From Leptolyngbyaceae cyanobacterium C42_A2020_001 (GTDB lineage Bacteria; Cyanobacteriota; Cyanobacteriia; Leptolyngbyales; Leptolyngbyaceae), in NCBI GenBank assembly GCA_015272515.1, contig JACYLN010000061.1:1-64000 (forward strand): 64,000 nt of DNA. Direction: 5' to 3'. The stretch's first letter is position 1; each line of letters begins with the position of its first letter. The position numbers and the translations under genes are program-made. Below, piece by piece: positions 1 to 8,872 of the stretch. Under the pieces are notes generated by a model, which saw nothing but the letters and a program-made list of their open reading frames with translations, did no database searches and was not told where the DNA came from.

Positions 1-2913
1 GGAAGTGGGGGGTAGGGGTAACTCTGGTTGGGAGTTAGGGGCAGGCAGGGTGGGCGACTCTGGCTGAGGAGTACGGTTACCTGAAGGCGAGATCGGGGGC
101 GCATCCTCAAACAGCTCATTCATGCCCTCAATGGTGAACGGCGCACTTGCTGAAGCGTCGTTTTGAACAGTCGCCTGATTTGTTAGGGGGGCAGCAGGCG
201 GCGGCGGAAGAGATGGAGCATCACCAAACAGGTCATCCATGCCTTCCAGGGTGAAAGGAGAGATGGTACTACTAGAGGGTTGGATAGTTGAGGGTTGAAC
301 CGGAGATGAAACGTCCGGATCTTCAAAGAGACTGGTCGTTCCTTCTAGCGTGAATGGCAGTGGCTCTGTGGGCGCGATCGCAGGTGGAGAAAGCGGTTCA
401 GTGGGGCTAACCGCTTCGTTGTCAAATAGTTCTGCAAATCCTTCAATCGTTATATCAGCGATTGAAGGCGACGCTTGATAGTAAGGAGTTGGAGCCGCAG
501 GCGTAGAAACTTCGGTCATGGCAGCGGTAAGATCATCCAGAGAAATGGCTTCCTGATTTTCTGAAACAGCCACTTCTGGCGTTTCCGCCTGAGTTACGTC
601 TTGGGCAAAGGCTTCTAGCGTCAATTCAGGAGATGACCGAATATTTTGATCCGCAAACTCTAAAAGCCCGGCTCCAAATGCTCCTTCTAGACTGGATAAA
701 TCTTCGCTCAGGCTATTCAACGTGATTTCATCTAAATCCAGGCTTGCCCCAATGGTGTCAATCGGGGTATTGGGCAGAAGACTCTCATCCGGCGCGGCGC
801 GGGTAAATTGGTCCTCATCCGTTTCTAGATGAGTCTCGCCTCCAAATACATCATCAGACAAGAAGAAATCGAAAGATTCAGCAGGAGACTCAACCGATGA
901 GAAGTTGCTATACGCACCGGGAGGCTCGATTGGAATGGAGCAAGTGGCTTCGGGCGATACGTCTTGAAACAAATCGGTTAGAGAACCGAATTCATCTACC
1001 TCAAGCGTCGATTCAACCGGAAGTGATTCCTCTTCTAAAGGTGGGGAGGGCGCGATCGCGTCAGACGGTGACTCTGGCTCAAACAAATCTGCTGGCAGAT
1101 CGAGCAAGAGAGGTGCTTCGGTGGTAGCTGGGGTCCCTGAATCTGCAAGAGTCGGTACTGACGCAGGCTCAACTGCTGCTAGAGTCTCTGATTCTGGCAG
1201 CGTTTCCGATAAAGACGCTTCAAAACTTAGTTCTGGTGCTGTTTCGGCTTCTAGTGCCGTTTCGGGCATCTGGCTGGCTTCAGGTTCTGCGATCGCTTCG
1301 GGTGCTGGAGGCGATATCGCTGCCTCTTCTGAGCCAAACAAGCTTTGATAAAACTCATCCAGTTCATCACGAGCATCATTGGGCAATTCCGCCGTGGCTG
1401 GTACCTGTTCATCTACCGCAGGGCTACTCAACATTTGGTCTAACTGAGCTTCGGCATCTTCCAGTGAAAAAGTAGCCGTTGAATGCTCTAATTCAGCACT
1501 TAACTCCTCCAACAACTTGAGCGCTGCGTCAAATTCGGCGGTGTCTTCATCTTCAGACAGGCGATCGCCCAAACTAGCAGATTCACTCTCTAGATCACCT
1601 GCTGGTGCCGCAGCTATCTCAAATTCTGGCGCGATCGCAGTTGGTTCTAAATCCAAGCTGAGATCGGGTTCATCTCCCTGCTCAACAAAGTCGATTGTGG
1701 TAGGAGACGACACCTCCGGATCTAGCTCACCGAGTTCCAACGTGCTCAAATCCAGTTCTGGCAAATCAAAAACTTCTTCCTCTGGTGATTCGGTATTTCG
1801 GTTCATCTCGCTAACCGATTGCAACCAGGATTCGATCGCGGAATCTAACGATGTTGCGCCAGATGGAGAAGGTTCAACCAGATCAGCAGGTGTTGTTACT
1901 GCTGCATCTGAAATTTCGGACGATAAGAACTCTGCTCCGGCGTAAGGAAATGCCGGACTGGGGGGAGTCACAGGTGAAGCGGCTGAAGCAGGAACTGATG
2001 AACTTAAGCCAGGCAAGGTAGAACCAGAGGGTGCTGGAGGTGCGGGTGGTGGAGCGGATGAAACAGGAGAAGTTACCGATTCCGTTGGTGCCAGGTCTAC
2101 GTGTAGTGGGGTAACCGACTGTTCTGGCTGCACTGAACGCAGATAAGCTGAAGCCTCTTGCTTCAGTTGTTCAATCAACTGGTCGATCAGCAGCTTAAAG
2201 GTGTACTCACTTTGCTGCCCGGTGCTGTACATACGCTCCAGACCTTGAGAAAGCGCTTCTTGATAAGCTTGAATATTTCGCTGGAGCGACTCAAACACTA
2301 CCGTGAGCGTGGAGTCTAAATTGACTAGCATTTGATCAGAGCGCGATCGCAAATTCTGAAGTTGTTCATACTGAGGGTTTGCCAGCGCTGAGGCAGACCC
2401 CCCACTCAGCCTTGCATTTGGCTCATAAGGCTGCAATTGCCCCCGCAAACTGCCGAGGGTTTGGGCGATTTGTTGAGACAAGTTCTCCTGCAAACGACTC
2501 ATTAGCACCTGCAACAATTCCGCCGTGAGTTGCTGCTGGTTGAGCGCTGGATTGATCTGAGGTGGAGTCAAATTAGCCCGAAGATAACTCACCTCTTGCA
2601 AAATTGCCCGCATCATCTGGTAAGGCGACATCTCTGGTGGGTTCTCACCCGACAAAGCAGCCCGCTCCTGATCCTGATGAGCTTGAGAAGATGAAAAGGA
2701 CGCTTGTACCGCTGGGTTGATCCCAGGCTCTAATCCTTCCTCTCCAGGCATCCGCTGCTGTAGCGCCACCAAATAATTGCGAACACGCTCCAAAACCTGC
2801 CGTTGTTGCGCCACTTCTCCAGACATCACCCACGGCAAGCGGGGGTTTGTCCGGTAAAGCACGCTATCAATTTCGGTAATGAGGATCTGGATCTGTTCCT
2901 TCTGAGAAGTCAC
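1..2913 (-). CDS. Large acidic low-complexity protein with repeated LF-type motifs (partial, C-terminus outside window)
   Basis: I do not recognise this protein. The minus-strand frame is open from a GTG at 2911-2913 to the window edge, 971 codons without a stop. AGGGG lies 8-9 nt before the GTG and an in-frame TAG lies a few codons upstream, which fixes the start. Residues 1 to about 240 look folded: helical, Gln/Leu/Arg-rich, beginning TSQKEQIQILITEID. From about residue 250 the chain is rich in Asp, Glu, Pro, Ser, Ala and Thr, with very few Lys or Arg, and is probably disordered. A motif of the form PFT(L/I)EGM-x-x-LF-x-D occurs at about 853-865, 886-898 and 925-937, a weaker copy is at 820-831, and a longer relative (TLEVDEFGSLTDLFQD) is at about 636-651. 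There is no signal peptide or membrane segment. It could be a multivalent scaffold; that is inference. Confidence 0.8.
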   Translation of the reverse strand, partial: MTSQKEQIQILITEIDSVLYRTNPRLPWVMSGEVAQQRQVLERVRNYLVALQQRMPGEEGLEPGINPAVQASFSSSQAHQDQERAALSGENPPEMSPYQMMRAILQEVSYLRANLTPPQINPALNQQQLTAELLQVLMSRLQENLSQQIAQTLGSLRGQLQPYEPNARLSGGSASALANPQYEQLQNLRSRSDQMLVNLDSTLTVVFESLQRNIQAYQEALSQGLERMYSTGQQSEYTFKLLIDQLIEQLKQEASAYLRSVQPEQSVTPLHVDLAPTESVTSPVSSAPPPAPPAPSGSTLPGLSSSVPASAASPVTPPSPAFPYAGAEFLSSEISDAAVTTPADLVEPSPSGATSLDSAIESWLQSVSEMNRNTESPEEEVFDLPELDLSTLELGELDPEVSSPTTIDFVEQGDEPDLSLDLEPTAIAPEFEIAAAPAGDLESESASLGDRLSEDEDTAEFDAALKLLEELSAELEHSTATFSLEDAEAQLDQMLSSPAVDEQVPATAELPNDARDELDEFYQSLFGSEEAAISPPAPEAIAEPEASQMPETALEAETAPELSFEASLSETLPESETLAAVEPASVPTLADSGTPATTEAPLLLDLPADLFEPESPSDAIAPSPPLEEESLPVESTLEVDEFGSLTDLFQDVSPEATCSIPIEPPGAYSNFSSVESPAESFDFFLSDDVFGGETHLETDEDQFTRAAPDESLLPNTPIDTIGASLDLDEITLNSLSEDLSSLEGAFGAGLLEFADQNIRSSPELTLEAFAQDVTQAETPEVAVSENQEAISLDDLTAAMTEVSTPAAPTPYYQASPSIADITIEGFAELFDNEAVSPTEPLSPPAIAPTEPLPFTLEGTTSLFEDPDVSSPVQPSTIQPSSSTISPFTLEGMDDLFGDAPSLPPPPAAPLTNQATVQNDASASAPFTIEGMNELFEDAPPISPSGNRTPQPESPTLPAPNSQPELPLPPTS

Positions 2914-3408
2914 AATGTAACCCCTGACTAGCTAGATGACGAGGAGGGTTCAGAGTGGCAGCAGGCTTCCTGATTGAGAGCGTTTTTGGCAAAAAGTGAC
3001 ACAATGCCTAACTTAAGTTGACCTGAAGTTAAATGGGTTCTCCCAAAAATGAGTGACAAGCACCCGTAAGACGATAGGAAATGCCAGCAACCGAATCTCT
3101 ATTTTCTATTATCTAATTGCCTTTCTCCAAGTTCCCAGAATGCGGTGTTGGCTGCATCCTGTTGCAAAGAGTGTACGCCAGGAACTCAAGAAAATAACAG
3201 TTTCTCAGAAAATTTAGCAAGGCGATGATGATGTGGTGGTTGAAATCTGGCAAGGTTGTGTAAAGTCTTGTTGCGTAATCTGCCGTTTCTCGACTCCAAG
3301 TTTGAATTGCGAATATCGGAACTGCAAATATATTCGGAATTTTTCACAGACTGGGAGAAGTTAAACTATGATTTATCCTGACCTGAAAACATTTGATGGA
3401 TTTGCTCG
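2914..3408. other. 495-bp divergent intergenic region
   Basis: No gene is visible between the acidic protein (minus) and the Crp-type regulator (plus). The region is fairly AT-rich. It holds a plausible sigma-70 promoter for the regulator (listed separately) and an imperfect inverted repeat, TAACTT-N11-AAGTTA at 3009-3031, about 100 bp upstream of the minus-strand gene, which could be an operator. I saw no clear TGTGA-N6-TCACA Crp site. Confidence 0.6.
3343..3372 (+). promoter_or_regulatory. Putative sigma-70 promoter of the Crp-type regulator gene
   Basis: TTCACA at 3343-3348 and TATGAT at 3367-3372 are separated by 18 bp. The predicted transcription start, about 3379, leaves a leader of roughly 30 nt before the ATG at 3409. 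Confidence 0.5.
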
Positions 3409-4110
3409 ATGGAAGACCGATTTGCTCCTCGAGATGTTGCCGCCAACTTATCCATTCGCTTAGCACCGTTTTTTCAAGGCTTACCAGAGGAAGCCGTAGA
3501 TCGGGCGACAGCGAACGTGGTCATGCGTAATCACCCAGCGAATCAGGTGATTCTGTTGGAGAACGACTGGGGCAGTTCGGTGTACTTCATTCTCAGTGGG
3601 TGGGTTAAAATTCGTACCTACAACTTAGATGGCAAGGAAGTGACCCTGAATATTTTGGGGAAGGGGGAGCTGTTTGGAGAAATGGCTCCGCTGGATGAGG
3701 TGCCTCGCTCAACCGATGTGATTACGCTAGCTCCAACTGTGATCGGCAATATGCCTGCCCAAGATTTTGTACGCTTGTTGAATACGGAGCCGCAGTCGGG
3801 TATTCGTCTGGCAAAGTTGATGGCTCGTCGTTTGCGCCAGGTAAACCGCCGTTTGAGGTTGCGAGAATCGGATAGTGTATCGCGAGTGGCGGATATCTTA
3901 CTGTTTTTGGCAGATGGGCAAGGAAAGATTAGCCAGCAGGGAACGGAGATTCCCAATTTGCCGCATCGGGAATTGAGTAGTTTAAGTGGTTTAGCCCGCG
4001 AAACGGTGACGAGAGTGTTGAGCAAACTAGAAAAAAAGGGGTTAATTACCCGCGATCGCGAGACGCTGTGTATCTCTGATCCTCATGCGCTGGAGCGGTT
4101 GATGCTATAA
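3409..4110 (+). CDS. Crp/Fnr-family transcriptional regulator
   Basis: This 233-residue protein has the usual Crp layout: a cyclic-nucleotide-binding beta-roll (about residues 15-130), a long dimerisation helix and a C-terminal winged helix-turn-helix (about 186-213, HRELSSLSGLARETVTRVL). The phosphate-binding cassette reads FGEMA (89-93) followed by PRST (99-102). It keeps the Glu and Arg that contact cyclic nucleotide in known cAMP receptors, so it probably binds cAMP or cGMP, unlike NtcA. SyCRP1-type regulators in cyanobacteria control motility and pilus genes; whether this one does is unknown. It is divergent from the large acidic protein and its 3' end lies 14 bp from the convergent ppx. 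Confidence 0.85.
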   Translation: MEDRFAPRDVAANLSIRLAPFFQGLPEEAVDRATANVVMRNHPANQVILLENDWGSSVYFILSGWVKIRTYNLDGKEVTLNILGKGELFGEMAPLDEVPRSTDVITLAPTVIGNMPAQDFVRLLNTEPQSGIRLAKLMARRLRQVNRRLRLRESDSVSRVADILLFLADGQGKISQQGTEIPNLPHRELSSLSGLARETVTRVLSKLEKKGLITRDRETLCISDPHALERLML

Positions 4111-4124
4111 CAGTTGGGATGTTT

Positions 4125-5756
4125 TTAACCCTTGATCCCAGCGATCGCTGATTCTAGAATTGGCACCACTTTCACACCAAACTGTTCTTCAAAACTTGAT
4201 TTTTTCTCGTTCAAACTCCACAGTTCCAAATCGCAATCATCGCCAGGGTTTGTGGGGTAGAGATGGAGACGAAATTCCCGCAGATCCAGGCGCAGTTCGC
4301 AGGTTACTTGTTTAATGGCACCAATTTGCCGTCGGTCGAGCGCTACTGCCAATCGCAGGAGGGGGCTGAGTTGGTCTACCAAACGGCGATGGGGTTTGCT
4401 AGTCAGGCTGCGATAGCTTTCGTGTTTCTTCTTGGGATTACTTTTGCGGTGATACCGGGCAAGGTTCGCGATCGTTTCAATCTCGGTTTCGGTGTAGCCC
4501 AGTAACTCATCATTGCGAATCAAATAGTAAGAGTGTTTGTGGTGAGCATCGTGGCTGATAAAGTGTCCGCAGTTATGTAAGATGGCGGCAGCCCAGAGGA
4601 GTTCACGTTCTTCTGTACCCCACGCATGTAAGGTACCTTGAGTTTGGTCAAACAAACTGAGGGCAAATCTGGCGACTCGCTCACTGTAGGGCAGGTTAAC
4701 CCGATACTTTTGAGCAGTTTTTAGAACACTGCGCTGGCGTACAGAACCCTGATAGCGGAGCCGATCTTCAATGAATCCATGAGTGAGCATCCAATCAACG
4801 ATCACACCTTCTCGCAGCGATCGCTCACAAATTGTGATGGAGTCACAGCCTAATAAGGTCATCGCTTCTTGCAAAATCAATGCGCCTGACAAAATAATCT
4901 CTGCCCGGCGATCGTTCATCCCCGGCAGGTGCGATCGCTCGGCATAGCTAAGGCGGCGAAAGCGGCTTACCATTTCCCGCAAATCTCGCAAGCTAAACGT
5001 GTAGCCGTGCAGTGGAGTTGGCGCGATCCCCAAATGCTCTTTAGCATGTAACGTTGCCAGCGTTTCAATCGTGCCAGACGTTCCCACCAGACGTGGGATC
5101 TCACCCGGACGCAGGTGTGCTTGCAAATCTTCAATCGGGCGTTCCAGCATTCCCCGAATGTATGCCTGAAGTGCTTGCAGTTCTGAGCTGCTAATGGGAT
5201 CTGTGGAAACAAACTCGTTGGTCAGGCGAACGGCTCCAATTTTGGTACTGCTCAAACTACGAGGTTCTTGTCCGTCACCCAAAATCAGCTCTGTGGACCC
5301 ACCACCAATGTCAATCACGATGTGGGCATGATTGTTAAACTCTAGCCCAGACAACACACCTAAATAAATCCGACGGGCTTCTTCTACGCCTGAAACACAG
5401 TTGATCCAGAGTCCTAACTGCGTTTCAACCCGCTGTAAAAACTCCCGTCCGTTGGGCGCTTCCCGTACAGCACTGGTAGCCACTGCAATAATTTGCTCAG
5501 AGTTGAGGCTTTTGGAGAGTTCCTGGCAGCGCTGAAGTGCGGCGATCGCCCGTTCCATTGCGGCTTCAGTTAAATGCCCCGTTTGTTTACATCGCTCACC
5601 TAGACGAACCGTGTTTTTTTCTCGAGCGATAATCGTAAAAGCAGGCAGCGAAGGTTGAATTCGAACAACCACCATGTGAATGGAGTTCGTGCCAACATCA
5701 ATTGCAGTGAGAATGCGTTCGTGCTCTGGAAACATTGTGGCGATGGGCGCAGACAA
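4125..5756 (-). CDS. ppx: Exopolyphosphatase / guanosine pentaphosphatase (Ppx/GppA family)
   Basis: 543 residues, the usual length for Ppx. These enzymes remove terminal phosphate from inorganic polyphosphate, and some also hydrolyse pppGpp, in the cytoplasm. The N-terminal half has the ASKHA phosphate motifs AIDVGTNSIHMVVV (about 18-31) and DIGGGSTELILG (about 148-159). The C-terminal half has an HD-like region, HNCGHFISHDAHHKHS, typical of longer Ppx proteins. The ATG at 5754-5756 is in a good position. It is a single gene, convergent with the Crp-type regulator. Confidence 0.93.
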   Translation of the reverse strand: MSAPIATMFPEHERILTAIDVGTNSIHMVVVRIQPSLPAFTIIAREKNTVRLGERCKQTGHLTEAAMERAIAALQRCQELSKSLNSEQIIAVATSAVREAPNGREFLQRVETQLGLWINCVSGVEEARRIYLGVLSGLEFNNHAHIVIDIGGGSTELILGDGQEPRSLSSTKIGAVRLTNEFVSTDPISSSELQALQAYIRGMLERPIEDLQAHLRPGEIPRLVGTSGTIETLATLHAKEHLGIAPTPLHGYTFSLRDLREMVSRFRRLSYAERSHLPGMNDRRAEIILSGALILQEAMTLLGCDSITICERSLREGVIVDWMLTHGFIEDRLRYQGSVRQRSVLKTAQKYRVNLPYSERVARFALSLFDQTQGTLHAWGTEERELLWAAAILHNCGHFISHDAHHKHSYYLIRNDELLGYTETEIETIANLARYHRKSNPKKKHESYRSLTSKPHRRLVDQLSPLLRLAVALDRRQIGAIKQVTCELRLDLREFRLHLYPTNPGDDCDLELWSLNEKKSSFEEQFGVKVVPILESAIAGIKG

Positions 5757-5968
5757 AGTTTTTCTTCTATTTTCCGGGTTAAATAGCCTGATCAGGGAGA
5801 TTCGCAGGGAGGAAAGATAGAGAGATTGCTATCAACCCAATCGTGCCACGCTTATTTAAGCATTGATTTAGATTGCAATTTTGCCCTGATTAGGACTCTT
5901 CACACGACAATAGACAGTATCAAGCTGAAATCAGTGACCACTTGCTTAAAGCTGCATCAGAATTGTTA

Positions 5969-5985
5969 AGATATGTAACATATCT
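5969..5985. promoter_or_regulatory. Perfect palindrome upstream of the histidine kinase gene
   Basis: AGATATGT-A-ACATATCT is an exact 8-bp inverted repeat with a 1-bp centre, ending 17-26 bp before the possible starts (6003/6012). Its size and position suit a dimeric repressor or activator site. A candidate -10 (GATAAT, 5993-5998) lies just downstream. No cognate regulator can be named. Confidence 0.4.
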
Positions 5986-6002
5986 AAATATCGATAATAT
6001 CT

Positions 6003-6821
6003 GTGCTGAAAATGCCTCTTTTTCCTAACGAAAGTTCGCTTCCTTCTCTGCCAAGCCATCGTTTGATTGACCCGGTGGACGAACCAGATGGTGAACTGGC
6101 GCAAACGCTGTTTCTAGAGAATCAATCGCTGCGAGAGCAAATTGCTCGACACACCCAACTCATGCAGCTTTTGACTCATCAGCTTGCAACTCCGTTGACA
6201 GCACTGAATGGCTCAGTGCATTTGTTGGCTGATCCAGCGTTGAACGTCAATCAGCGGCAGGAGTTTCTAGGCGTAATTGAGCAGCAGATCCGTCGATTAA
6301 AAGAGTTGCTGAGAGATATGGTGGCGCTACACGATCTGGAAACTGGAAAGTTGGAAACTCAGCCAGTTAGTTTTTGCTTGCGGCGACTGTTAGAAGAAGC
6401 CACTTTGGGATTTGCCCCCTACCCGATTACGAGCTATTTAAGTTCCAATTTGCCAGATGTGTGGGGCGATCGCTGGCAGGTGTCGCAAGTGCTGGTAAAT
6501 CTGCTTTCCAACGCTATCAAATACTCTCCCAATGGACACCCAATTGAGGTTGGTGCTTCCCTTGAATCATCGGGATGGGTACAGGTGTGGGTCAAAGATT
6601 ACGGTTTGGGCATTCCAGAAGCCGACCAACCCTATTTATTTGAACGCTTCTACCGGGTAAAACATCGCGATCGCCAGGAGATTGGCGGCACCGGATTAGG
6701 GCTATCACTCTGTAAGTTGCTGGTGGAGAATCAGGGCGGCAAGATGGGATTTGAGTCTACCCACGGTAAAGGCAGCCGCTTTTACTTCACCCTACCCACC
6801 ACTGAAACTGCAAACCGTTAA
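6003..6821 (+). CDS. Soluble sensor histidine kinase without a recognisable sensor domain
   Basis: 272 residues with no membrane segment. After a short helical N-terminus comes the dimerisation/phosphoacceptor box LTHQLATPLTAL with His at about residue 59. The ATPase domain follows, with N box (NLLSNAIKYSPNG), G1 (DYGLGIP), F box (FERFYR) and G2 (GGTGLGLSLCK). It should autophosphorylate and pass phosphate to a response regulator. No regulator is adjacent; the nearest is at 33622. The frame opens at GTG 6003; ATG 6012 is an equally good start. Its input must come from a bound partner or from the roughly 50-residue N-terminus. Confidence 0.88.
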   Translation: MLKMPLFPNESSLPSLPSHRLIDPVDEPDGELAQTLFLENQSLREQIARHTQLMQLLTHQLATPLTALNGSVHLLADPALNVNQRQEFLGVIEQQIRRLKELLRDMVALHDLETGKLETQPVSFCLRRLLEEATLGFAPYPITSYLSSNLPDVWGDRWQVSQVLVNLLSNAIKYSPNGHPIEVGASLESSGWVQVWVKDYGLGIPEADQPYLFERFYRVKHRDRQEIGGTGLGLSLCKLLVENQGGKMGFESTHGKGSRFYFTLPTTETANR

Positions 6822-6904
6822 CATTTCTGACGCATAAAAGTGACCTCATCGGCGCAACCTCGGTTTAGGATGTGTGGTTGGTAATGTGAGCTTGTGCAAA
6901 GCCC

Positions 6905-7924
6905 ATGATCAATGTTGAGCATCTGAGCAAAACCTACGGCACCACAGCCGCCATTGAGGACGTGACATTTTCCGTAGAACCGGGAGAGATTTTAGGGTTT
7001 CTGGGTCCCAATGGAGCCGGAAAGACTACCACGATGCGGATTTTGTCGGGCTACTTGCCTGCGACATCCGGTACAGCAAAAGTCGCAGGCTACGAAGTGC
7101 ACGAAGATTCGATGGCAGTGCGGCAGCGAATTGGTTATTTGCCCGAAACGCCCCCCCTTTACACCGACATGACGGTCGAAAGTTTTTTGCATTTCGTGGC
7201 GCGGATTAAAGGGGTGAGTGCGGGCGATCGCGCCCAGAATGTGGAATCTGCTTTGGAAAAAACGAGTCTTGTGGATCGCCGCAAAACCCTGATTCGCAAA
7301 CTCTCGAAAGGCTATCGACAGCGGGTGGGCATCGCTCAGGCGATCGTCCATGATCCTCCCGTGATCATTCTGGATGAACCCACCGTTGGGTTAGACCCTC
7401 GCCAGATTATTGAAGTTCGGAATCTGATCAAGAACCTGGCAGGGAATCATACAGTGATTCTCTCGACCCACATCTTGCCAGAAGTGAGCATGACCTGTAA
7501 TCGGGTTGCCATCATCAATAAGGGGCGGGTTGTGGCAACAAACACCCCCCAAAGCCTGATGGCGCAGTTGATGGGAGGGTCTGGTTATGAATTGGAAATT
7601 GAAGGCGATATAGACGCTGTGCAGCCACGCCTACAAATCATTCAAGGAGTCAAAGCCATTGATCGCCTCACGGCTGAATTGCCTGAAGGTCGCCACAAGT
7701 TAAAGGTGACTGCTGAGACTGGCACGGAATTGCCCGGACGAGAGCTAGCAGCGGCGATCGTAGAGGCAGGGTTAGGGCTGTTTGAGATGCGCCGGATTCA
7801 GGCAACCCTGGAGGATGTTTTCTTGCAGTTGACGACTGAGGAAGCCCCGTTAGAGGCTGACACCGAAAGCGACGAATCGAAAGAACCTATAGAATCTGGC
7901 GAAACGACAGGAGAAGCAGGGTAA
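6905..7924 (+). CDS. ABC transporter ATP-binding protein, GldA-like
   Basis: 339 residues. The ATPase core shows Walker A GPNGAGKTTTMRI, signature LSKGYRQRVGIAQ, Walker B VIILDEPTVGLD and a switch histidine in STHIL. A C-terminal extension of about 100 residues follows, ending in an acidic tail. The next gene starts directly after its TAA, so the two are translated together. With the permease and the GldG-like protein downstream it forms the three-gene arrangement known from Gld-type ABC systems (GldA-GldF-GldG in Bacteroidetes gliding). The substrate in cyanobacteria is unknown. Confidence 0.9.
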   Translation: MINVEHLSKTYGTTAAIEDVTFSVEPGEILGFLGPNGAGKTTTMRILSGYLPATSGTAKVAGYEVHEDSMAVRQRIGYLPETPPLYTDMTVESFLHFVARIKGVSAGDRAQNVESALEKTSLVDRRKTLIRKLSKGYRQRVGIAQAIVHDPPVIILDEPTVGLDPRQIIEVRNLIKNLAGNHTVILSTHILPEVSMTCNRVAIINKGRVVATNTPQSLMAQLMGGSGYELEIEGDIDAVQPRLQIIQGVKAIDRLTAELPEGRHKLKVTAETGTELPGRELAAAIVEAGLGLFEMRRIQATLEDVFLQLTTEEAPLEADTESDESKEPIESGETTGEAG

Positions 7925-8713
7925 ATGCGAGTGATTCTGGCAAATATTGTGGCAATCTACCGCAGGGAGCTACAGAGCTACTTTGCATCCCCACTGGCAT
8001 ACGTAGTGGCTGGTGTATTCTGGCTGCTGTCCGGCTTATTTTTTGTGTTCATTCTGAATGTCACAATTCAACGAGTTGCCTACGCCGATGCTGCCGGGTA
8101 TCAGGGGGCGATCGATGCTCCAACCCAGTTTCTCCAATCATTTCTTGGCATCCTGAGTTCGATCGCCCTCTTTATCCTCCCCATTCTGTCCATGAGTTTA
8201 TATGCCGAAGAACGCAAACGCGGCACGTTGGAACTGCTGGCTACCTCACCCGTAACCAACTGGGCAGTGGCAATTGGAAAACTGCTGGCAGTCGTCACGT
8301 TTTTCATCACCCTACTGCTGCCCATGCTGGTCTATGAACTCATCGTGTTAACCGCCACTAATCCGCCTGTCAACCTTGCTGTCATCTTGCTGGGGCACCT
8401 GGGTTTAGTTCTGCTGGCAGCCGCCGTCCTCTCCCTGGGAATGTTCGTCTCCTCCCTCACCGACAGCACTATCCTCGCTGCCATCTTTACCTTCGCCCTG
8501 GTCTTGTTCCTCTGGATCATTGATGGTGTTGGGCAAGAAATTGGCGGGTGGATCGGTGCCGTATTTGGGCATCTCTCCCTCCTCAAGCATTACAACAACC
8601 TGGCACAAGGCATTTTAGACAGCAGCAGCCTGATCCTATTTGGCAGCTACATTGTCCTGGGTATCTTCCTAACGGCGCAATCTGTGAACGTGTTCAGGTT
8701 CCAGAGAAGCTAG
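7925..8713 (+). CDS. ABC-2 type permease, GldF-like
   Basis: 262 residues with about six hydrophobic segments, typical of an ABC-2 permease. It opens RVILANIVAIYRRELQSYF, then has a first membrane span and a conserved cytoplasmic stretch, YAEERKRGTLELLATSPV, found in GldF/NosY-like permeases. The ATG abuts the stop codon of the ATPase gene with zero spacing. It would form the membrane channel for that ATPase. Confidence 0.88.
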   Translation: MRVILANIVAIYRRELQSYFASPLAYVVAGVFWLLSGLFFVFILNVTIQRVAYADAAGYQGAIDAPTQFLQSFLGILSSIALFILPILSMSLYAEERKRGTLELLATSPVTNWAVAIGKLLAVVTFFITLLLPMLVYELIVLTATNPPVNLAVILLGHLGLVLLAAAVLSLGMFVSSLTDSTILAAIFTFALVLFLWIIDGVGQEIGGWIGAVFGHLSLLKHYNNLAQGILDSSSLILFGSYIVLGIFLTAQSVNVFRFQRS

Positions 8714-8872
8714 AGGAGGAGACGGGAGTCAGAAGGTGAGGGAGGTGAGGGAGTGGGTGAGTGGGTAAGTGAGAGATTCCATCTACCTACCCACCTACCT
8801 ACCCAGTCTCCAATCTTCAATCGCCTTCCCCATCCCCCTCCTCTCCCCCATCCCCTATCCCTCTTCTGATCG
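8714..8872. repeat. Purine/pyrimidine-rich inverted-repeat element inside the Gld operon
   Basis: A G-rich half (gggtgagtgggtaagt type, around 8735-8775) is followed by a C-rich half (around 8781-8860). Best local arms: GGTGAGTGGGTAAGT at 8756-8770 against ACCTACCCACCTACC at 8785-8799, with three non-Watson-Crick positions. Similar elements lie at 10565-10600, 12122-12236, 42664-42732 and 49855-50030. It separates the permease gene from the GldG-like gene and may be transcribed. Confidence 0.6.

Noticed and set aside
1517-1945. Plus-strand Ser-rich frame of 142 codons
   Set aside because: It is a shadow of the acidic protein on the minus strand; the low-complexity DNA keeps several frames open.
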